A stretch of DNA of 64,000 nt from Haloferula sp. BvORR071 (GTDB lineage Bacteria; Verrucomicrobiota; Verrucomicrobiia; Verrucomicrobiales; Akkermansiaceae): assembly GCF_000739615.1 (NCBI RefSeq), contig NZ_BATP01000029.1, positions 35,147-99,146 on the forward strand. The letters run 5' to 3'. The translations under genes were made by a program, and so were the position numbers. A model generated the notes under the pieces. It did no database searches and was not told the DNA's origin. It was given only the letters and a program-made list of their open reading frames with translations. Of this stretch, positions 58,515 through 64,000 are shown piece by piece; the stretch's first letter is position 1; each line of letters starts with the position of its first letter.

Positions 58515-58856
58515 TCAGGCCAGCCCGTCCGCCCCGCCGAGGGCCACCAAGGCCACGGTGGGGATCGGGAAGGGCTTCCCGACCACGAAATCCTCCAAGG
58601 CGAGCTGCAGCCACTCGCGGGAGGCGCGGACGCTCTCGACGATGATGGTGTGGTTCCCCGCCAGACCGACGATGCGGTAGCGGCCGACCTCAATGGTCAC
58701 TTCGTCGTGCTCGCCAGCGAGCATCACTTGGAGCAGCAGGGTCTTCTCCTTACTGCGGATCCGGAGCTCGGTCACGCGCCCGTAGCGCTCCAAGCGGGCG
58801 CTCAACAAACTTTTCGCAGCGCTGGATGCCAAGCTATCCTTGAGGTTTCCAAACAT
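58515..58856 (-). CDS. Hypothetical protein
   Basis: A 113-residue protein from ATG 58856. An amphipathic N-terminal helix (MFGNLKDSLASSAAKSLLSARLERYG) is followed by a small alpha/beta domain (VTELRIRSKEKTLLLQVMLAGEHDEVTIEVGRYRIVG). The pattern suits a short-chain lipid- or membrane-associated domain, but no family is certain. It is in line with rpmE2 and the small membrane protein upstream. Confidence 0.6.
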   Translation of the reverse strand: MFGNLKDSLASSAAKSLLSARLERYGRVTELRIRSKEKTLLLQVMLAGEHDEVTIEVGRYRIVGLAGNHTIIVESVRASREWLQLALEDFVVGKPFPIPTVALVALGGADGLA

Positions 58857-58900
58857 AATCGGGGGAAAATTTAATTGCAAAAAGCACGAAACACCAATGC

Positions 58901-59107
58901 TTAATGCCTCCCCCACCAGTGGACCAGAAGCCAGCCCGCTGAGCAAAGAGCGAAGACCCCGCCCCAGAATACGGCGGGCGACACGTGGCCCGGAGGCTCG
59001 CTGTGACCGGGATTAGTGTGCCGGGTGGCATTGCCGAACCAGAGCATGCAGATCGAGCAGGCCATCACCCAGATCAGTACGACCGAGAGGATGAGCGTGG
59101 CACTCAT
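58901..59107 (-). CDS. Small two-helix membrane protein
   Basis: A 68-residue protein with helices LILSVVLIWVMACSICMLWF and AVFWGGVFALCSAGWLLVHW and a polar His/Pro loop. It ends 44 bp before the next gene on the same strand. No family is recognised. Confidence 0.55.
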   Translation of the reverse strand: MSATLILSVVLIWVMACSICMLWFGNATRHTNPGHSEPPGHVSPAVFWGGVFALCSAGWLLVHWWGRH

Positions 59108-59143
59108 GGGATACTCTCCGCAAAATCCGGGCCAAACTGGAGC

Positions 59144-59440
59144 TTAGTCCTCATCTTCAAGGGGGATGCTCTCCTCGTGCATGGCCGCGAGTTCGGGCGC
59201 TTCGGAGCTATCCTCGGCCTCCACGTAGTCGATATCGTTCATCGCGTCGGTGGCGTCTTCGCTGCCATTCCGGAGGGCGGAGGCCTCATAGGCGTCGGCC
59301 ACGGCGTCGCGGGTTTCGTCCTCGGCCACTTCCAGACCCTGCTCCACGAGGGAGATGTTGGGGTCCTCGTCCACGTAGGGCGGAGCGGTCGAGGCTTTGC
59401 GGGTGGAGGGGATGACTTGGACCGGGTCGATGGGTGTCAT
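59144..59440 (-). CDS. Small acidic hypothetical protein
   Basis: A 98-residue protein from ATG 59440, strongly acidic (PLEDED end, many Glu/Asp), with a possible helix LVEQGLEVAEDETRDAVADAYEAS. Likely cytoplasmic; function unknown. Confidence 0.5.
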   Translation of the reverse strand: MTPIDPVQVIPSTRKASTAPPYVDEDPNISLVEQGLEVAEDETRDAVADAYEASALRNGSEDATDAMNDIDYVEAEDSSEAPELAAMHEESIPLEDED

Positions 59441-59500
59441 GAGAATTCGGGATGTGTTACCCGATTCTCTTCGCAGGCGGCGTTCCAAGGGCCGCCGTGC

Positions 59501-60271
59501 TCAACTCCGGCCGCCGAAATCGCGGGCGCTGACCTTCCCGCCACCATAGGGAGCGCCGAGGCGCATGGCGACGCCGACCTTCGGGAAGACGTAGCGTTCC
59601 CGTGCCTTGGCCTCCGCCCGCTTGAGCACGGCAACGACCAAAAGAGAGACCAAGCCGGCCACGGCGATCAGTCCGATCGAGAGCAGGGCGGTGCGAGTGC
59701 GGCTGGAGCTGGCGGGAGCGGCGGCACGCTGGTCGAGCAGCTTGCCGATACCGGAGGCAACACCGGTGCCGAGGGTTTCGGCGAAGGCCTGGCGGTCCTT
59801 GGATACGGCGAGCAAGGATTGCTCCAGCTCGCCTTCGATCTGCTTCAGCTCAAAGACGCTGAGCTCAGTGGGCCGGTTGCGTTTGACGATGTTTCCCGGT
59901 TCGAGCTCCTCTTCCTTTGGAGGTGCCTGGCCGTAGCGCCAGCTGAAGCTGTCCGACTCCAGCACCAGGATCATGCCCGGCTGCTCCCCGAGCCATTTGG
60001 CCTGCAGGGCTGCGGCCTGCTGTTCCAGCGTGCGGCCGATCAGTGAATCGTAGACTACGAAGTAGAGCCGGTAGCCGTGCTTGTCTTGCAGCGCGCCGAG
60101 GGCGGCGGCGACCGCCTTCAGCTTTTCCGGCTCGCGGGCGAAGACACGGCCCGTGTCGAGGACGAGGTTCTCCGGGGCGGGCGGGACGACGATCTCCTCG
60201 TCTTGGGCCAAGGCCGGGGCAGCCAGAAGCAGGGTCCAGAGGAAGGCGAGCGCGACGGGGAGAAACCTCAC
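59501..60271 (-). CDS. TPM-domain (DUF477-like) membrane protein
   Basis: A 256-residue protein starting GTG 60271 (no ATG nearby), with a signal peptide (FLPVALAFLWTLLLAAPALAQ). A TPM-type domain covers about 35-115 (VLDTGRVFAREPEKLKAVAAAL, YRLYFVVYDSLIGRTLEQQAAALQAKWLG, GMILVLESDSFSWRYG). A C-terminal membrane helix is ALLSIGLIAVAGLVSLLVVAV near 205-225. TPM proteins act in envelope or photosystem quality control in other bacteria; here the role is unknown. A large imperfect palindrome lies between it and lspA. Confidence 0.75.
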   Translation of the reverse strand: MRFLPVALAFLWTLLLAAPALAQDEEIVVPPAPENLVLDTGRVFAREPEKLKAVAAALGALQDKHGYRLYFVVYDSLIGRTLEQQAAALQAKWLGEQPGMILVLESDSFSWRYGQAPPKEEELEPGNIVKRNRPTELSVFELKQIEGELEQSLLAVSKDRQAFAETLGTGVASGIGKLLDQRAAAPASSSRTRTALLSIGLIAVAGLVSLLVVAVLKRAEAKARERYVFPKVGVAMRLGAPYGGGKVSARDFGGRS

Positions 60272-60335
60272 GATGAGGTATTTTTCCCGGTGTGGGCTGG
60301 GACGCAAGCCTTTGGGGCGCGGGGCGGGAATTGAG

Positions 60336-60376
60336 TCCCGAATTTCAGATCTCAAATTTGAGATTTCAAATCGGGA
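60336..60376. repeat. Imperfect 41-bp intergenic palindrome
   Basis: The arms TCCCG-ATTT-cAgATCTCAAA and TTTGAGAT-tTcAAAt-CGGGA meet at a perfect 16-bp core (ATCTCAAATTTGAGAT, 60349-60364). It is located between lspA and the TPM gene, and may be a dispersed repeat or a terminator-like structure for lspA. Confidence 0.7.
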
Positions 60377-60393
60377 ATCCCCCGAGGTCGGCC

Positions 60394-61038
60394 TCAGGAC
60401 TTGTTGGACGCAGACTTCAGATCCGCCTTCAGCCCGGTGAAGAAAAGCAAGGCTGCCGCGACGCAGATGCAGGAGTCCGCGACATTGAATGAGGGCCACT
60501 GGTAGTTGACCAAGGGGATCTTGAAGTCGAGGAAGTCCACGACGTAGCCGGCCTTCAGGCGCTCCCAGAAGGACTCGCCAGCCATGTAGGAAAGCTTGGA
60601 CCCCTGGACCAGACGGTCCGTGAGGTTGCCGAAGATCCCACAGAGCAGCAGGCCGACGGCGACCTTGCCCCAGTTGCCGATGAAGAACTTCTTCTTCAGC
60701 CCCAAGGTGATCAGGCAGAGGGCGAAGATCGGGACGATCAGGAACACGATCGGCGCCCAGTCGCTGCCATTGCCGAAGCCGAAGGCCACGCCCTGGTTGT
60801 GGACGCGGGTGATATTGAAGTACTCGGGGATGACAGTGATCGCATCTTTTTGCGCGATGGCGTTCGAACCCGGCATCGGCTCGGCGAAGCGGCCGACGAT
60901 CCAGAACTTCGACCACTGGTCGAGAATGTAGAGCGGCAGGGTGACGGCGAGGAGGACGGAGGCCAGGCTCCATTCCTTCTTGTTCCCGGCGACAATGGGA
61001 GTCGTCTCCATTCCAGCGGTGGCGTTGGCGTCAGGCAT
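60394..61038 (-). CDS. lspA: Lipoprotein signal peptidase (signal peptidase II)
   Basis: A 214-residue inner-membrane aspartic protease that cleaves prolipoprotein signal peptides. The catalytic pair is D141 in GNLTDR and D188 in FNVAD, with VVDFLDF and the WPSFN block between them. Four membrane helices are visible (LLAVTLPLYILD, IVFLIVPIFALCLITLGL, AVGLLLCGIFGN, SCICVAAALLFFTGL). ATG 61038 overlaps the ileS stop by 8 bp, the familiar ileS-lspA arrangement. A hydrophilic N-terminal extension of ~22 residues precedes helix 1. Confidence 0.95.
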   Translation of the reverse strand: MPDANATAGMETTPIVAGNKKEWSLASVLLAVTLPLYILDQWSKFWIVGRFAEPMPGSNAIAQKDAITVIPEYFNITRVHNQGVAFGFGNGSDWAPIVFLIVPIFALCLITLGLKKKFFIGNWGKVAVGLLLCGIFGNLTDRLVQGSKLSYMAGESFWERLKAGYVVDFLDFKIPLVNYQWPSFNVADSCICVAAALLFFTGLKADLKSASNKS

Positions 61039-63790
61039 GGGACACGACTTGGACGACGGATTCGCAACGGGCGCAGAGGCCAGACTTGCCGAGCGGCTCG
61101 TAGCGGCGGCAGCGCGGGCACATCTCGTGATGGGTCTTGGTGGCTTTGGCGGAGAGCGCGGAGCCGGCGGAGACATCGAGATCGGCGATGATGAAGAACT
61201 CGGTGGTGAACTGGCGGTCGCGCAGGAGATCGTAGACGAGTTCCTTCTCCGGCACCACGAGCTGCACGGCGGCCTCGTTGTTCTTGGTGAAGGTCTTCGC
61301 CTTCACCTGTTCCTCGATGGCGGTCTGGACGGTGCGCTTGATCTCGAGCAGGCGGTTCACCTTCGCGGTGGCCTGGCCGCCGGCAAAGGCTGGATCGGCC
61401 TCGGGGAAATCCTGTTCGTGGACGCTGCCTTCGGTGAAGGCCGCGTGCTCCCAGGCCTCGTCCGCGGTGTAGGCGAGGATTGGCGCGAGCAGGCGACTGA
61501 TCGCGGAGAAGACATCATACATCGCCGTCTGGCTGGCACGGCGGCGCACGGAGTTCTTCGCGTCGCAATACATCCGGTCCTTGGTCGCATCGATATAGAT
61601 GGCGGAGAGGTCCACGGAACAGAACTGGTTGAGCGAGTTGAAGACCTTGCGGAACTCGAAGGTCTCGTAGGCCTTGCGGCACTCGCTGACCACGGCATTC
61701 AGGCGCTCGAGGATCCACTGGTCGAGTAGCGGCATGTGGCTGGCGGCCACGCGGTCCATCTCCGGGTCGAAGCCATCGAGGTTGCCGAGCAGGATGCGCA
61801 GGGTATTGCGCAGGCGGCGGTAGGGCTCGGCCACTTGCTTGAAGAGATCCTCGCCGAAGGGCACTTCACTCTGCCAGTCCACGGAGGAAACCCACAGACG
61901 CACGATGTCCGCACCGTACTTGTTGTAGTAGTGCGCGGCGTCGATCGGCTTGCCGGACTTGTCGGCCTCGGACTTCGATAGTTTTTCGCCTTTCCCCTTC
62001 TTGTCCTTATCCACCACGAAGCCGTGGGTGAGCACGGTCTTGTAGGGAGCCTTGTCACGCCAGGCCACGCTCATCATCAGCGAACTCTGGAACCAGCCGC
62101 GGTGCTGGTCGGTCGCTTCGAGGTAGAGATCGGCAGGTGCGTGGAGTTCCGGGTGCTTTTCGAGCACGGCGACGTGCGAGCAGCCGGAGTCGATCCAGAC
62201 GTCGAGGGTATCGCGGCCCTTTTTCAGGCCGGCTGGCAGGCCGAGCTTTTCGGCCAGCTCGGCGTCGGAGAGCTCGAACCAGATATTGGTGCCGTGGGTC
62301 TCCACTAGGTCAGCAACCTTGCGGGCCACCTCGGCGGAGAGGATCGCCTTGTTGTCAGCATCAAAGAACACCGGAAGCGGCACGCCCCAGGTGCGCTGGC
62401 GCGAGATGCACCAATCCGGGCGGGATTCGACGGTGCCGTAGATGCGGTTGCGGCCGTTGGCCGGCAGCCACTCGACCTTGTCGATCTCCGAAAGGGCCTT
62501 GCCGCGCAGGGTCTCCAGCGAGATGAAGAACTGCTCCACGGCGCGGAAGATGATCGGCGTCTTGGAGCGCCAGCAATGCGGGTAGCTGTGGCGGTAGACT
62601 TCCTTCGCGAGAAGCACACCCTTCTCTTCGAGCAACTCGACGATCGGCTCGTTCGATTTGAAGACGTGCTTGCCGACCAAGGATGGCAGGCCGACTTCGG
62701 CGGTGAAGTTGCCGTCATCATCGACCGGCGAGAGCAGGCCGAGGCCGTATTGCTGGCCGGCGACGTAGTCATCCGCCCCGTGGCCGGGAGCGATGTGGAC
62801 CGCGCCGGTGCCGGTCTCGGTGGTGACGAAGTTGCCGAGGATGATCTTCGAGGTGCGGTCGAGGAAGGGGTGGCGGGCTTCGAGGTTCTCGAGCTCGCGG
62901 CCCTTCACGCTCTTCAGCACGGACATGCGGCGCATGCCAGCCTTCGCTTCGAGCTCGGCCACGAGTTCCTTCACGACGATGAGGATCTCGCTGCGGCCAT
63001 TGCCCTCGAACTGGCTGACCTCGTAGGTGAACTCCGGATGTACCGCGACGCCAAGGTTGGCGGGCAGGGTCCAGGGAGTGGTGGTCCAGATGGCGATGGC
63101 GGCATTGCCGATCCCGAGCTTCGACGAAGACTCCGGGGTCAGTGGGAATTTGACGAAGATCGCGGGGCTTTCCTTGTCTTGGTATTCCACCTCGGCCTCG
63201 GCCAGCGCGGTGTGCGCGCCGTAGGACCACTGGACCGGTTTCTTGGATTGGTAGACCACGCCGTTCTCCACCAGCTTGGCGAAGACGCGCAGGATCTCCG
63301 CCTCGTAGCCGGGGGCCATGGTGAGGTAGGGATTGTACCAATCGCCGAAGACGCCCAAGCGACGGAAGGAGCCGCGCTGGATCTCGATGAATTTTTCCGC
63401 GAACTCGGTGCAGCGGCGGCGGATCTCCGCGGGCTCCAGGCCGGTGGCTTGCTTCACCACCTTGAACTCGATCGGCAGGCCGTGGCAGTCCCAGCCGGGG
63501 ACGAATGGCGCGGCGAAGCCGGCCATCGTCTTCGACTTCACCACGAGGTCCTTGAGCACCTTGTTGAGCGCGGTGCCCATGTGCACGTCGCCATTCGCGA
63601 AGGGCGGGCCATCGTGAAGGATGTAGGTCGGCGCCTTCTGGGCACGGCGACGCTCCAGGATGCGGTGATAGAGGTCTTGCTTCTCCCAAATCGCCAGACG
63701 CTTCGGCTCGTTCTCAACGAGGTCCCCACGCATGGGGAAGCTCGTCTGCGGCAGCAGGAGCGTGTCTTTATATTGCGATTCAGAACTCAT
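61031..63790 (-). CDS. ileS: Isoleucyl-tRNA synthetase
   Basis: A 919-residue class I aminoacyl-tRNA synthetase. The HIGH-type motif is HMGT at 70-73 (in PPFANGDVHMGTALN) and the KMSKS-type motif is KLSKS near 602. The editing domain and the C-terminal zinc site (CPRCRRYEPLGKSGLCARC) are present. Length and zinc ribbon fit the bacterial (type 1) enzyme. It is translationally coupled to lspA downstream. ATG 63790 is the start; nothing suggests an alternative mupirocin-resistant form. Confidence 0.97.
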   Translation of the reverse strand: MSSESQYKDTLLLPQTSFPMRGDLVENEPKRLAIWEKQDLYHRILERRRAQKAPTYILHDGPPFANGDVHMGTALNKVLKDLVVKSKTMAGFAAPFVPGWDCHGLPIEFKVVKQATGLEPAEIRRRCTEFAEKFIEIQRGSFRRLGVFGDWYNPYLTMAPGYEAEILRVFAKLVENGVVYQSKKPVQWSYGAHTALAEAEVEYQDKESPAIFVKFPLTPESSSKLGIGNAAIAIWTTTPWTLPANLGVAVHPEFTYEVSQFEGNGRSEILIVVKELVAELEAKAGMRRMSVLKSVKGRELENLEARHPFLDRTSKIILGNFVTTETGTGAVHIAPGHGADDYVAGQQYGLGLLSPVDDDGNFTAEVGLPSLVGKHVFKSNEPIVELLEEKGVLLAKEVYRHSYPHCWRSKTPIIFRAVEQFFISLETLRGKALSEIDKVEWLPANGRNRIYGTVESRPDWCISRQRTWGVPLPVFFDADNKAILSAEVARKVADLVETHGTNIWFELSDAELAEKLGLPAGLKKGRDTLDVWIDSGCSHVAVLEKHPELHAPADLYLEATDQHRGWFQSSLMMSVAWRDKAPYKTVLTHGFVVDKDKKGKGEKLSKSEADKSGKPIDAAHYYNKYGADIVRLWVSSVDWQSEVPFGEDLFKQVAEPYRRLRNTLRILLGNLDGFDPEMDRVAASHMPLLDQWILERLNAVVSECRKAYETFEFRKVFNSLNQFCSVDLSAIYIDATKDRMYCDAKNSVRRRASQTAMYDVFSAISRLLAPILAYTADEAWEHAAFTEGSVHEQDFPEADPAFAGGQATAKVNRLLEIKRTVQTAIEEQVKAKTFTKNNEAAVQLVVPEKELVYDLLRDRQFTTEFFIIADLDVSAGSALSAKATKTHHEMCPRCRRYEPLGKSGLCARCESVVQVVSHA

Positions 63791-63949
63791 TGGCGGGCGC
63801 GGAAGCTAGCAGGGGTCCCCCGGGGGGTCAATCACGGGGGAGGGGTGGGTTTTGGGGGAAATTGCGAGGGTGGCCGCGATGCCTGGAATCTACCATAAAT
63901 CACTGATCATTATTTATTTAACTACAAATCGGAGCGTATTGGGGAGAGG

Positions 63950-64000
63950 ATGCTGCCGCCGAAGAGGGTGACGCCGGAAGCACTTCGGTTTGGAGGATTA
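63950..64000 (+). CDS. 5' end of an unidentified gene (partial)
   Basis: ATG 63950 follows a purine-rich GGGGAGAGG and opens a frame (MLPPKRVTPEALRFGGL…) to the window edge. It is divergent from ileS with an AT-rich 160-bp gap that could hold promoters for both. Too short to assign. Confidence 0.4.
   Translation, partial: MLPPKRVTPEALRFGGL

Noticed and set aside
62576..63898. 440-residue open frame on the plus strand opposite ileS
   Set aside because: Shadow of the isoleucyl-tRNA synthetase gene with no domain content.
1..64000. CRISPR arrays, rRNA operons, IS elements
   Set aside because: No regularly spaced repeats, rRNA-like sequence or DDE/HUH transposase was seen.

Overview
The window looks like a chromosomal segment of a GC-rich Verrucomicrobiota bacterium (Luteolibacter/Haloferula-like by general impression). 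Supporting signs are a PEP-CTERM protein, a secreted sulfatase, a cadherin-like surface protein, and housekeeping genes (uppP, lspA, ileS, rpmE2) set among lineage-type hypothetical secreted proteins. The taxonomic call is inference, not a search result.

Left flank (1-8.5 kb): DUF2062 membrane protein, uppP, a secreted M23 peptidase, a secreted SNase-like nuclease, a PEP-CTERM protein, a visibly AT-rich foreign gene (Mrr-like nuclease fused to an nSTAND3 ATPase, 4429-6696), an L,D-transpeptidase, and the 5' part of a SMUG1-like uracil-DNA glycosylase (UDG) gene.

The UDG gene is cut at its conserved GMNPG motif. Its 3' part reappears at 47993, so 8510-47992 is a ~39.5-kb integrated element. 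The large serine recombinase at 46499-47974 lies 17 bp from the right junction, and the two element ends form an imperfect palindrome around a GG core, as expected of an attP. The element carries its own intact UDG gene (8960-9688), which should compensate for the broken host gene.

Element cargo is a defence island. It has a Cap4-like nuclease/nSTAND/HEAT protein (9854-13981), a five-gene Druantia type I operon (druA-E, 25138 down to 14179), a divergent predicted PD-(D/E)XK protein, a DUF932-like protein, a Gabija pair (gajA-gajB), and several small genes. A minus-strand operon encodes a replisome-organizer-like protein, a HEPN-type protein with an Rx4H motif, and a tRNA-shaped RNA whose anticodon arm is extended to about 16 pairs. 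The HEPN/tRNA-like pair is my best candidate for an undescribed system. The maintenance and transfer part (34.5-46.4 kb) holds a tyrosine recombinase, two DnaA-box-like sites, a strongly palindromic 0.6-kb intergenic region, two TraD/TraG-like ATPases (one with a C-terminal nuclease-like domain), a replication-relaxation protein, a CHC2/TOPRIM primase and two membrane proteins. I see no mating-pore genes, so it resembles an integrative mobilizable element. Three genes start 6-8 bp after an extended -10 promoter, which suggests leaderless mRNAs.

Right flank (48.5-64 kb): a lipoprotein, an outer-membrane-like protein, a cadherin-domain surface protein, a sulfatase, several small secreted or membrane proteins, rpmE2, a TPM-domain protein, and lspA overlapping ileS. 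No rRNA genes or CRISPR arrays were seen.
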